From contig DCKU01000126.1 of the NCBI GenBank assembly GCA_002320455.1, positions 1 to 33,223 on the forward strand: a DNA stretch of 33,223 nt, given 5' to 3'. Below are positions 15,876 to 24,071 of this stretch, in pieces; within the stretch, counting starts at the first letter, position 1, and each line of letters starts with the position of its first letter. The DNA comes from Salinisphaera sp. UBA1666 (GTDB taxonomy: Bacteria > Pseudomonadota > Gammaproteobacteria > Nevskiales > Salinisphaeraceae). The position numbers and the translations under genes were made by a program. Under the pieces are notes generated by a model. The model worked only from the letters and a program-made list of their open reading frames with translations, was not told the DNA's origin and did not search any database.

Positions 15876-18800
15876 GCTGAGCCTTGACTAGCTCGAATAG
15901 CGAGTCGGCATCAATCGGGGAACCATCGGCAACGCGGCTTGAAAGCACGGCGTCCATCGCTCGCCTGACCTTGCGCTGCTTAAAAATATTATCGCGCCAG
16001 CCGGCTTCAGCAGTGGCCCGTATTTTCGCGTTTAATTGTGCGACTAGCGTGCCATCCTGCCCCAGATTGTCGTAGAGCGCCTGTTTTGCCGGCGTATTGA
16101 TCTCTGGCGGGTAGCTCGTGCGCTGCGCGCGCGGCGCTGCCTGTCGTGTCAGTTCGACGACTCGACGAAGATATTCCTGATAGTCCAGCGCGTCCTGGCG
16201 GCGTGCGGCAATCAGCGCGTCCAGCAGTTCCGACATCTTTTCGTAATAGCGCGGATTCACCGACATTTCGTCGATGATCAGTCGGCGCACGTTATTTTCG
16301 ATGGTCTCGGCCATCGCTTCCGGCTCGCCGGCAATCGACTCCGGCAGCGCTTCCACGGCAACTTCGCCGCGCTCGAGAATCAGCTCGACCAGCGTCTGAT
16401 CATCGAACGCCGACACCTGTACCGAGTCTTCGGCACGGATATAGGTATCGATCAGATGCCGCATCGCCGGCTCGTAGAGCTTCATGTCCACGTAGTCACC
16501 GCTGGCAAGCTTGATCTCTTCCCGCACGCGCTCGTAGTGAAGCACTTCTGCCTTGATGCGCGCGGCCTCGTCGGCGCTGTAGCCCGCCTCGGCCATTTCA
16601 TTGGCCAGACCGGCATACGCCCGCAGGAACGCACTGACGTACTGATACAACGCCACGCGCTTGGGCTCGTTGTTTTTCTGGGCCTGGGGCGCGTCGCTGG
16701 CGCCGATGAAATAGCGGCGATAGGCCGCACTATCCTGAGGTGGCGCGACGGGCTCGCACAGCGCCTTGACGGCCTCGCGTGTTTCTTCCAAGCGCTCTTT
16801 CGCTTTGGCCAGCCGATCCTCCAGCAAGCCCTCGACATCCTCGGCGTCAAAGCCGTCGAAGGCTTCGCCAGTGTAGTCCTGAATCGATTGCTCCAGCGAG
16901 CGAAACAAATCCTTGTAATCGACCACATAGCCGACTTCCTTGTCCGCCGTATGCAGCCGGTTCACCCGGCAGATCGCCTGGAACAGGGCGTGGTCCTGCA
17001 TCTTCTTGTCGATATACAGATAAGTCGCCGCCGGCGCATCGAAGCCGGTCAGCAGCTTGTCGACCACGATCAACAGCTTCATCTGCCCCGGCTCGTCGAT
17101 GAAGCGTTTCTTGATCTCTTTCTCGAACCGTTCGGCCTTGTGAACGGCCTTGTCTTCCGGCTCGTTGAAGTGCGCCGCCAACATGCGGCGATAGATCGCG
17201 TACTGGTGCAGCTTCTCGGTCTCGCCTTCGCCGGTCGCCTCGCCCTTGATGGCCGCGGTGGACGGTACGTACGACGTGACAATGGCGCATTTGCCCTTCA
17301 ATTCGGTCTGTTCAAACATCTCGAACAGCCGACAGGCCGAATAGATGCTGCCGGCCACCAGCATGGCGTTGCCGTGGCCGCTCATCAGCCGGTCGCGGGT
17401 GGCCATGTCCCAGAGGATATCGGCCACGATCTTCTCCAGCCGATCGCGCGAGCTCAATACCTTCTGCAGCGTGCCCCAGCGCTTTTTGATCTGCCCGCGG
17501 GCGTACTCGGTCAAGCCCTGGGTCTTGCGCTCGAACCACTCATCGATCCGGCCCTGGGAGGTCACGCGCTGGTCGATATCTCGCGCTTCATAGCGCAAGT
17601 CCAGCACCACGCCGTCGTGCACGGCCTCGTCGTACTTGTAGGTGTGGATATACGGGCCGAAGATCTCGACGCTCTTGGCCTTGTCGGTCTTGAGCAGCGG
17701 CGTGCCGGTAAAACCAATCAACGTGGCCTCGGGCAGCAGCGCGCGCATCGCTCGGTGCAAATCGCCCGACTGCGTGCGGTGACATTCGTCTACGAACACG
17801 AATAGATTGCCCTTCGCCTTGAAGCCTTCGGGCAGATGGCTACGCAGATCACGGACAAAAGCATCCACATCGCCCTCGTCAGAGGCACCGAACTTTTGGA
17901 TGAGCGAGGCGATTAACCACTCGGTGGACGCATTGAGCACCTCTATCAGATCCGCGCCGCTGCCGGTGCGATAGATCTGCTCGTCCACGCCCTTGAAGAC
18001 CTTCTCGATCTGTTCATCGAGCTCGGTCCGGTCCGTGATGATCAACACGCGCGGGTCGGTCACGTGCTCGCGAATCCATTTCGCCAGCCACACCATCGTC
18101 AGCGACTTGCCGCTGCCCTGGGTGTGCCAGATCACCCCGCCCTGGCGCTGGTGCACATAACCCTGAGCCGCACGCACACCAAAAAACTGGTTCTGCCGAC
18201 AGGTCTTCTTGATGCCCGCATCGAACACGATGAAATCGTGCACCAGTTCCAGAAACCGCCGCTTCTCGCACAGCCAGCTCAACTGCACAATCAGCTTGGA
18301 CTCGGCCACCCGATCCCACGGCGCCGGGTACTTCGGCTCCACCGGCGTCTGCGGGGACCAGCCGACGTCTTCTTCCTTCCATTCCAGCCAGTATTTCTCC
18401 GGCGTTTCGATCACGCCGTAGCGCAGCCCCTCAGTCGCATTGCCCGCCATCAACAACTGCGTGGTGGCAAAGAAGCCGCGAATGAAATCGGCCTTCTGGT
18501 TATCCAGATGCTGGCGAATGCCCTCGGCCATCGACACCACAGAGCGCTTCAACTCCAGCACGCCGAGTGCGATGCCGTTGACGTAGAGCACTACGTCCGG
18601 GCGCTTGGTGGCCTGGCCGACCACCGTCACTTCCTCGGCCACGGCAAAATCGTTGTTCTGCGGTCGCTTCCAGTCGATCAGCCAGACGGTGACCGTCCGC
18701 TCGTCGTTCGACGGCTTCACATGCACGCCGTAACGCAGCATCGCGTACACCGCACGATTGGCGTCATAGAGCGTACGGCTGCCCGAAATCGCCGCCGCCT

Positions 18801-19005
18801 GATCCAACTCGCGCAGCGCCGCCGTGATAACCCGATCGCCATGTCCCTGTCGCCCCAGCCACTCGCGCAACAGCGACGGCTCAATGTTGCGATTGTTCGC
18901 GCGGTCCTTCCAGTCGCCGAGATAGCGATACCCCAGGCCCGATACAAAATGCCGCAGCACCTGCTGCTGCGTCTGGCGCTCTCGCTGGCCTACATCGCTC
19001 ATCAT
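15865..19005 (-). CDS. hsdR: type I restriction enzyme, HsdR subunit
   Basis: The 1046-residue subunit translocates and cleaves unmodified DNA in the HsdR2M2S complex. The N-terminal nuclease domain has the PD-(D/E)xK pattern at D137 (KRPDVVL) and E151/K153 (GVLELKRS). The SF2 motor has Walker A TQGSGKS (295-301), Walker B VDECH (405-409) and motif III TGTP (433-436), followed by VVDKLLTGFDAPAA and QAICRVNR-type motifs V and VI. All are intact, so it should be active. Two adjacent ATGs (19005 and 19002) lie behind a GGGGGAG site and the second may be the real start. The gene is separated from hsdS by about 330 bases with a gene remnant. The downstream metallopeptidase gene overlaps by 11 bases. 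Confidence 0.95.
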   Translation of the reverse strand: MMSDVGQRERQTQQQVLRHFVSGLGYRYLGDWKDRANNRNIEPSLLREWLGRQGHGDRVITAALRELDQAAAISGSRTLYDANRAVYAMLRYGVHVKPSNDERTVTVWLIDWKRPQNNDFAVAEEVTVVGQATKRPDVVLYVNGIALGVLELKRSVVSMAEGIRQHLDNQKADFIRGFFATTQLLMAGNATEGLRYGVIETPEKYWLEWKEEDVGWSPQTPVEPKYPAPWDRVAESKLIVQLSWLCEKRRFLELVHDFIVFDAGIKKTCRQNQFFGVRAAQGYVHQRQGGVIWHTQGSGKSLTMVWLAKWIREHVTDPRVLIITDRTELDEQIEKVFKGVDEQIYRTGSGADLIEVLNASTEWLIASLIQKFGASDEGDVDAFVRDLRSHLPEGFKAKGNLFVFVDECHRTQSGDLHRAMRALLPEATLIGFTGTPLLKTDKAKSVEIFGPYIHTYKYDEAVHDGVVLDLRYEARDIDQRVTSQGRIDEWFERKTQGLTEYARGQIKKRWGTLQKVLSSRDRLEKIVADILWDMATRDRLMSGHGNAMLVAGSIYSACRLFEMFEQTELKGKCAIVTSYVPSTAAIKGEATGEGETEKLHQYAIYRRMLAAHFNEPEDKAVHKAERFEKEIKKRFIDEPGQMKLLIVVDKLLTGFDAPAATYLYIDKKMQDHALFQAICRVNRLHTADKEVGYVVDYKDLFRSLEQSIQDYTGEAFDGFDAEDVEGLLEDRLAKAKERLEETREAVKALCEPVAPPQDSAAYRRYFIGASDAPQAQKNNEPKRVALYQYVSAFLRAYAGLANEMAEAGYSADEAARIKAEVLHYERVREEIKLASGDYVDMKLYEPAMRHLIDTYIRAEDSVQVSAFDDQTLVELILERGEVAVEALPESIAGEPEAMAETIENNVRRLIIDEMSVNPRYYEKMSELLDALIAARRQDALDYQEYLRRVVELTRQAAPRAQRTSYPPEINTPAKQALYDNLGQDGTLVAQLNAKIRATAEAGWRDNIFKQRKVRRAMDAVLSSRVADGSPIDADSLFELVKAQREY

Positions 19006-19338
19006 CGCTCCCCCTTATTGCCCGTAGCGCGCCCTCGCCGTCGGCAATCAAAGCACGATCAAGAAATTTCTTGGCCACATCCGCTCTGCAGGCCACTGAT
19101 TATGAGTGCTTATGTGTCGCGCCGGCTTATAACAGGGCGCTGAGAGTGAAAACCCGATCAAGAAACCGCCCGTGTGGAGACTACGCTTTCTCCGACGACA
19201 TCTGAAAAGCGCGGCCATGCTGTCGACCGATTGGTACGCCGTAAGCAGAATGAAGAGAACATGCGGCTTCCGACGCATGTACTTACCGCCTATAGCGCCC
19301 CTCACTTGACACCGTAGCGTTTCCATCACACACAGTTG
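19006..19338. other. 333-base gene-free scar between hsdS remnant and hsdR
   Basis: No convincing gene is visible; the best minus-strand frame has 93 codons, no family pattern and is Cys/Arg-rich. The stretch is less GC-rich than its neighbours. It contains a perfect 14-bp palindrome (19060-19073) and a direct repeat CGATCAAGAAA at 19056-19066 and 19155-19165. An inverted repeat ACTTGACA (19304-19311) / TGTCAAGT (19337-19344) lies at its outer edge. The hsdR ribosome site GGGGGAG lies at its inner end. This looks like degraded DNA left by loss of a gene. Confidence 0.5.
19060..19073. repeat. perfect 14-bp palindrome upstream of hsdR
   Basis: CAAGAAATTTCTTG is its own reverse complement and lies 55 bases before the hsdR start. 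Part of it (CGATCAAGAAA, starting at 19056) recurs 99 bases away. It could be a dimeric regulator site for hsdR, or chance. Confidence 0.55.
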
Positions 19339-19467
19339 TCAAGTATTCCTTGATAACTGAATCGGCGTAAACGCGTGCGCCAGCCAGATCGCGCCGCCCT
19401 CGGCGGGCAGATGAACCTGTGCCCGACCATCATCGGTGCGATAGAGGATTAAATCGCCTTGGCTCAC
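19339..19467 (-). pseudogene. N-terminal remnant of a RhuM-family gene
   Basis: A GTG at 19467 overlaps the hsdS stop (GTGA) and opens a 42-codon frame. Its product begins VSQGDLILYRTDDGRAQVHL and continues PAEGGAIWL. This is the typical opening of RhuM-family (virulence RhuM / Fic-like N-terminal) proteins, where a line like 'YxTEDGxxxIxLRxxxGTVWLTQ' is expected. The similarity stops right after IWL, and the frame ends 13 codons later. The full family is over 300 residues, so nearly all of the gene is missing. RhuM genes often lie inside type I restriction-modification operons, between hsdS and hsdR as here. The call rests on pattern memory of a short segment; a short genuine peptide cannot be excluded. 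Confidence 0.6.
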
Positions 19468-20801
19468 GCTGCCCGCTCCGGTTGAACCAGCCGCGTACGG
19501 CCGGTCAGCAGTTCTTGCATCATGCCCTGCTTGATCTGGCTAGCCTTGTCGCGGCGGCGTTTCAGGGCTTCGATTTCAGTGTCCATTGCAGAAAGCGAGT
19601 CAACGATTGCTCGTTGTTCTTCGATCCTTGGAGCTTCGTAAACGAAATTAGCCATATCGCGCCCATAAATATGGAATACAGTTGTTCCCGAAACAAGCTG
19701 CATGATTTGGTTATGATCCATTCCGATTTTATACGCGAGAAAAGACCCGTCGATCTCGCCATCACGACTGCGAATCACGAGAATATCGCCCCCAAGGATC
19801 ACGCCGTTTTCCATGATGCAGCTGGCCGTTGCTAAGCCGTTGGGAGTGACGTCGGAAGTTGGCATCAGCACGTCGTTCGACAACGATTTAAAGCAAAGCG
19901 AAGCTCGATTAGTACGACTTTTTGTATTCCGAACCACTTCTCCATATTCGGTAAACAGCTCGCCGTAATGGATACAAGGACTCGTACCGTCACCCACTAG
20001 CTCTGCTTTGGCTAGACCGACGCCCTTATGAAAAGAAGCAATCTGTCCCAACCGCTTCGTCTCCCAGTCACCGTCGAAGCCCGGCAGGCGGGTCTGGCCG
20101 GAAAGGAGTTGTTGCATGGCGGCCTGTTTGATGGCGCGCTTTTTGGCAATCAGGCGGTCGAGGGATTCGATCAGCGAGTCCGCATCCGACAGGGCGGTGG
20201 CGATGGCGTTTTGTTCCCGCTCTACAGTCGGAATAGGAACCGGAGTTGCTCGAATTAACCCCGTATTTAGATTGACTTGCGAGCCAGTCTGCCCCCGCTC
20301 AGCCCACCTATCCTCAATCGCCAATAAGGCATAGTAGAAGAACTCCGAAGAAAGGCGTGCCTTGTCGAAAACGACAAAGCCGTCATGGATACAAACGGTT
20401 TTATGATTAATCGCAGGCCGGCCGACGGTAGCAGCCATGCTCATTATCACGTTTCCGGGCTTAACGAGACGGCTTCTCTTTACACCAGCTTCCGAAAGGC
20501 TCTGATCTGTCGCTTTTACGTATTTTCCTTCTCTCGCAACATCAGAAATCCGTAGCCAACCTATCTCCGATTTGGCATCAAACCATTTAGAGTCTGCAAT
20601 CGGCCGTGGCGAAGCCCCGCGCTTAACGTGAGCCAGATTTCCGAGCTTACATACGCCCCAATCCTCCGGGATTTTTCCAACCTCGGACCGCTTATACCCG
20701 GGTGGCATGTCTTCAATCTGTATCGCGCCGACTTCCACCAGATAGACGGCTGAAACATCCCGGACAGCACGTGGTTCCGTGGCTTCACTTCGCTGAGACA
20801 T
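19464..20801 (-). CDS. hsdS: type I restriction-modification specificity subunit HsdS
   Basis: The 445-residue subunit chooses the bipartite DNA target. It has two target-recognition domains (about 45-190 and 245-405), each followed by a conserved helical spacer with a matching ending: KQAAMQQLLSGQTRLPGF (225-242) and KQGMMQELLTGRTRLVQP near the C-terminus. GYKRSEVGKIPEDW (35-48) and DGDWETKRLGQI (243-254) are the usual domain entries. The two-domain form is complete, so an asymmetric two-part target is expected. The start overlaps the end of hsdM by 17 bases. Base composition of the recognition domains is visibly less GC-rich than hsdM and hsdR, as expected for domains exchanged by recombination. 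The target sequence cannot be predicted from here. Confidence 0.94.
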   Translation of the reverse strand: MSQRSEATEPRAVRDVSAVYLVEVGAIQIEDMPPGYKRSEVGKIPEDWGVCKLGNLAHVKRGASPRPIADSKWFDAKSEIGWLRISDVAREGKYVKATDQSLSEAGVKRSRLVKPGNVIMSMAATVGRPAINHKTVCIHDGFVVFDKARLSSEFFYYALLAIEDRWAERGQTGSQVNLNTGLIRATPVPIPTVEREQNAIATALSDADSLIESLDRLIAKKRAIKQAAMQQLLSGQTRLPGFDGDWETKRLGQIASFHKGVGLAKAELVGDGTSPCIHYGELFTEYGEVVRNTKSRTNRASLCFKSLSNDVLMPTSDVTPNGLATASCIMENGVILGGDILVIRSRDGEIDGSFLAYKIGMDHNQIMQLVSGTTVFHIYGRDMANFVYEAPRIEEQRAIVDSLSAMDTEIEALKRRRDKASQIKQGMMQELLTGRTRLVQPERAA

Positions 20802-23253
20802 CAGCTCGAACTCCCATGGTCTCCAGATGCCCGGCGACCTTCGCGGCCCACTTCTCGACGTCGCGTTCTATGGTTGATAGGCGCTCGGCGTAGCGTTCTT
20901 CCAGCTCCCGCACGCGGCCGGCGAGCTGGTTGGTGATGCGTTCGACTTCCGATTCGATGGCGGCACGAATATCGGCCAGCCATTTGTCGTCCACGACGAG
21001 CTGTTTGATTTCGTCGTCGGTAACCGTGGCGTAGCGGCCAAGCACGGCCTCGTCGAGCTCGGCCTGGGCATCCTTGACGGCTTTTTTGGCGTCGGCTTCG
21101 GCCTCCATCAGCGTCTTGCAGTGCGTAAGTGCTGCGACCTCGTCCTCGCTGTCGGGTTCGCCCTTGAGCGCCTTGAGGCGTTTGGGGATTTCGGTCTTGG
21201 TGACTTTGCCCTTGTCGTTCTTGACCTCGCTGAGCGTGTCGTCCTCGCTGCCATCGGCCGACGCTTGTTCTTCGATGAACTCCTCCAGCGCGCGGGCGGC
21301 GGACTCGGCGTCGGCCTGCAGGCCGTCCAGCCGGGCCTGTTCGCCAGCGAAGTAACGGGCGATGACGAGCGCGGGCGGGATGAGGTCCAGCTTGTATTTC
21401 TTGGCCTTCTTGCCGGTGCCGACGGTGAGGTCGGGCGTTTCCGTGATGTTGCGCTGCTTGTTGTTAATCACGCCGCGTGGGCGGGCGGCTTCCTGCCAGC
21501 CGTTGGCGGCAATGAGATAGATATCGTCGGCCATGACCTCGGCCCAGTAGTCCATCAAGCGCTGATAAACGGCGTAGCGATCCAGCAGGTCAACGTCGGC
21601 AAAGCGCGTCAGCAGGTCTTCCGAGAGGGCATGAATGACGTCGCGTGGCCGGCTGCCATGCGCCAGCGCCATCAGGCCCGGCCGATGAGCGATTTCCCAG
21701 GCCTCGATCACGCGGTTGACGGAATCGGAAAACGCGGCGAACGACGGGTGGGCCAGCACGGTCTTTTTGACGTCGCTGGCCGGCACGCGGGCCTCGAGAT
21801 AGCCGGGGCGGCCGTTGTCCTGGAACAGCGCATCGCGCAGGCCGTCCAGCACGCGCCAGTAGGCGGCGAGCGCATCCACATCGCGTTGCGGGATGCCGCC
21901 GTTCAAGTGGGCATAGAGATCGTGCTGGTCCTCGCGCTCGCTGGCGTCGATATAACGCGGGATGTTGAGGTTGTAGTCGTTGGCCTCGTTGGCGATTTCG
22001 GCCACGGGCACGCGGCGGGCATAGCCGGGCACGTCGCGGGCGTTGTCGAACACGTCCACGATCTGGTGGATGTCGCGCGAGCGCAGGCGGTTCTTGTTGC
22101 CATCCTTGATGAAGCCGCGGCTGGCATCGCACATGAAGATGTGCCGGCGCTCTACTGCCCCGGCCTTGTCGATGACCAGAATGCAGGCCGGAATACCGGT
22201 GCCGTAGAACAAGTTGGCCGGCAAGCCGATGATGCCCTTGACGAGCCCGCGCTGAACCAACTGGCGGCGGATGTCGGCTTCCTTGTTGCCGCGGAACAGC
22301 ACGCCGTGCGGCAGGATGATGGCGCCCTGGCCGGTGGATTTGAGCGACTTGATCAGGTGCAGCAGGAACGCAAAGTCTCCGTTCTTGGCCGGCGGCGTGC
22401 CGTACTCGAAACGGGCGAATTCGTCGTTGGCGGGGTCCAGGCCGTTGGTCCAGGACTTGGTGGAGAACGGCGGATTGGCCACGGCGAAGTCGAACGTTTT
22501 CAGGCTGCCGTCAGAGTGCTTGAAGTATGGCCGCGAGAGCGTGTTGTCCCGCCAGAGTTCGGCGGTTTCGTAGCCGTGGAGAATCATGTTCATCTTCGCC
22601 AGCGCCCAGGTGGCGTTGTCGTTCTCCTGGCCGAAGATGGTCATGCCGTTCGGCGCCTGATAGGCCGCGCGCAGCAGCAACGAGCCCGACCCCGCCGTCA
22701 TGTCATAAATCGTGTTGCGCACCGTTGTTTCCGGGCCGACGCCCACCACCTGGGCCATCACGCGCGAGACCTCAGCGGGCGTATAGAACTGGCCCTTGCT
22801 CTTGCCCGACTCGGTGGCGAAATGGCGCATGAGGAATTCATAGGCATCGCCGAGCAGGTCATCCCCGTCTGCTCGGTTGGCGCCCAGGTCCAGCGAGTCA
22901 AAGATGGCGACCAGCTTGGACAGCCGGTCCTGCATATCCTTGCCCGAGCCCAGCTTGGTCTCGTCGTTGAAATCGGCCTGGTCGATGACGCCTTTCAGAT
23001 CGTTGGCTTCGGCCAGCCGGCCAATGATCTTATTGATCTTGTCGCCGATCTCCTTGTCGCCCTTCAACGCGACCATGTCGGCAAAGCCGCCGCCTTCGGG
23101 CACATCGATGAGCGAATCGGTCTTGTCGCTGACGTACTTCATGAACAGCAGCGTCAGCACGTAGTCCTTGTACTGCGAAGCGTCCATGCCGCCCCGCAAC
23201 TCGTCGCAGGATTGCCAGAGCGAGCTATAGAGCTGGGATTTTTTCAGTGCCAA
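20785..23253 (-). CDS. hsdM: type I restriction-modification methyltransferase HsdM
   Basis: The 822-residue subunit is an N6-adenine methyltransferase. The N-terminal helical domain (about 5-140) is followed by the SAM-binding motif DMTAGSGS (184-191) and the catalytic NPPF (260-263). It is much longer than classical HsdM (about 500 residues). The extra C-terminal part has a charged coiled-coil region (about 640-760 and 770-810) that probably contacts HsdS or HsdR. I chose the TTG at 23253 because AAGGA lies at proper distance upstream and the protein opens normally (ALKKSQLYSSLWQSCDELRG). It is the first gene of the operon and is divergent from vapB across 156 bases that contain a strong inverted repeat. 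Confidence 0.94.
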   Translation of the reverse strand: MALKKSQLYSSLWQSCDELRGGMDASQYKDYVLTLLFMKYVSDKTDSLIDVPEGGGFADMVALKGDKEIGDKINKIIGRLAEANDLKGVIDQADFNDETKLGSGKDMQDRLSKLVAIFDSLDLGANRADGDDLLGDAYEFLMRHFATESGKSKGQFYTPAEVSRVMAQVVGVGPETTVRNTIYDMTAGSGSLLLRAAYQAPNGMTIFGQENDNATWALAKMNMILHGYETAELWRDNTLSRPYFKHSDGSLKTFDFAVANPPFSTKSWTNGLDPANDEFARFEYGTPPAKNGDFAFLLHLIKSLKSTGQGAIILPHGVLFRGNKEADIRRQLVQRGLVKGIIGLPANLFYGTGIPACILVIDKAGAVERRHIFMCDASRGFIKDGNKNRLRSRDIHQIVDVFDNARDVPGYARRVPVAEIANEANDYNLNIPRYIDASEREDQHDLYAHLNGGIPQRDVDALAAYWRVLDGLRDALFQDNGRPGYLEARVPASDVKKTVLAHPSFAAFSDSVNRVIEAWEIAHRPGLMALAHGSRPRDVIHALSEDLLTRFADVDLLDRYAVYQRLMDYWAEVMADDIYLIAANGWQEAARPRGVINNKQRNITETPDLTVGTGKKAKKYKLDLIPPALVIARYFAGEQARLDGLQADAESAARALEEFIEEQASADGSEDDTLSEVKNDKGKVTKTEIPKRLKALKGEPDSEDEVAALTHCKTLMEAEADAKKAVKDAQAELDEAVLGRYATVTDDEIKQLVVDDKWLADIRAAIESEVERITNQLAGRVRELEERYAERLSTIERDVEKWAAKVAGHLETMGVRADVSAK

Positions 23254-23367
23254 GGTCTAATCCTTTGATGTGTCGAGCTTTTTGCGGTGCGAGCGCGCGT
23301 GGCACCACGATAGATGGGGCGGTCCTCGACTGACGCGACGCCTTGATGATCCATGCACGGTGCCGCG

Positions 23368-23395
23368 CTCGTATATATTGTTGCGTATATACGAG
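23368..23395. promoter_or_regulatory. perfect 10-bp inverted repeat, likely VapB operator
   Basis: CTCGTATATA (23368-23377) and TATATACGAG (23386-23395) are exact reverse complements around 8 bases. The centre of the pair lies about 29 bases before the vapB start, the expected place for an autoregulatory operator of an AbrB-type antitoxin. It is AT-rich, so it may also contain the promoter. It lies between vapB and the divergent hsdM, whose start is 115 bases away. Confidence 0.75.
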
Positions 23396-23409
23396 CCCAG
23401 GAGATCCCG

Positions 23410-23646
23410 GTGACAATCGCAAAACTGTTTCAGTCCGGCAATAGCCAGGCGGTGCGGCTGCCCAAGGCGTTTCGATTCGATTGCAGCGAGGTGGAGATCC
23501 TGCGCCGCGGAGACGAGGTGATTCTGCGGCCGAAGCGCGAGAATCTGGCTTCGGCGTTCGACTGCCTGGCGGAGCTGCCCGACGACGCGATTGACGCCAT
23601 CACGCAGCGCGACGCGCTCGAACCCGAAGAGCGCGAGCCGCTTTAG
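23410..23646 (+). CDS. vapB: VapB-type antitoxin (AbrB/SpoVT-like)
   Basis: The 78-residue product opens with the swapped-hairpin AbrB DNA-binding domain: TIAKLFQSGNSQAVRLPKAF (2-21), then VEILRRGDEVILRP. This is the classic VapB/MazE-like fold that binds its own operator and neutralises the toxin through an acidic C-terminal tail (LEPEEREPL). I chose the GTG at 23410 because AGGAG lies six bases upstream and the domain starts right after it. Its last base overlaps the vapC start, so the two are coupled. The perfect inverted repeat upstream is its likely operator. Confidence 0.9.
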   Translation: MTIAKLFQSGNSQAVRLPKAFRFDCSEVEILRRGDEVILRPKRENLASAFDCLAELPDDAIDAITQRDALEPEEREPL

Positions 23647-24050
23647 TGCGCTACCTGCTCGACACCAATATCTGCATTTATATTCAGCGCCGACGCCCAC
23701 CCAGCGTGCGGTCACGCCTGGCGCGCCAGGCGCCCGGGAGCGTGGGTTTATCGCTCATCACCTGGGGAGAGCTGCTATATGGCGCTTCACGGAGCCAGCA
23801 GGCAGCGGCCACTAGAAAGAACCTTGCGGCATTCGCAGAACTGATACCGATACTGCTTTTACCAGAAGAAACTGCAGAGCACTACGGCGATATACGCGCG
23901 GCACTTTATTCCGCCGGCACTCCGATCGGCGCGAACGACTTATGGATTGCGGCACATGCGCGTGCTGCCAACCTCACCCTGGTCACAAACAACACGCGCG
24001 AATTCGGGCGCGTCGATGGGCTGAAAATCGATAACTGGGCCGACCCCTGA
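23646..24050 (+). CDS. vapC: VapC-type PIN-domain toxin
   Basis: The 134-residue PIN-domain protein should be a Mg-dependent ribonuclease toxin. Acidic active-site residues are D6 (YLLDTNI), E42 (TWGELLYG) and D98 (GANDLWIAAHA). VTNNTREF (113-120) marks the last motif. It starts with GTG one base into the vapB stop. It converges on jetD with a 21-base gap. VapC toxins cut tRNA or rRNA; the specific target is unknown. Confidence 0.93.
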   Translation: MRYLLDTNICIYIQRRRPPSVRSRLARQAPGSVGLSLITWGELLYGASRSQQAAATRKNLAAFAELIPILLLPEETAEHYGDIRAALYSAGTPIGANDLWIAAHARAANLTLVTNNTREFGRVDGLKIDNWADP

Positions 24051-24071
24051 GTCGGCGGGCGTCATCCAAAA

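Noticed and set aside
16456..17805. 449-codon plus-strand frame opposite hsdR
   Set aside because: It has no family pattern and lies wholly inside the hsdR motor region.
19048..19329. 93-codon minus-strand frame in the gap before hsdR
   Set aside because: It has unusual Cys/Arg content, no ribosome site and no family pattern. I treat the stretch as non-coding scar.
21121..23268. 715-codon open frame on the plus strand opposite hsdM
   Set aside because: It is the antisense shadow of a GC-rich gene. Its protein shows no domain pattern, whereas hsdM has intact catalytic motifs.
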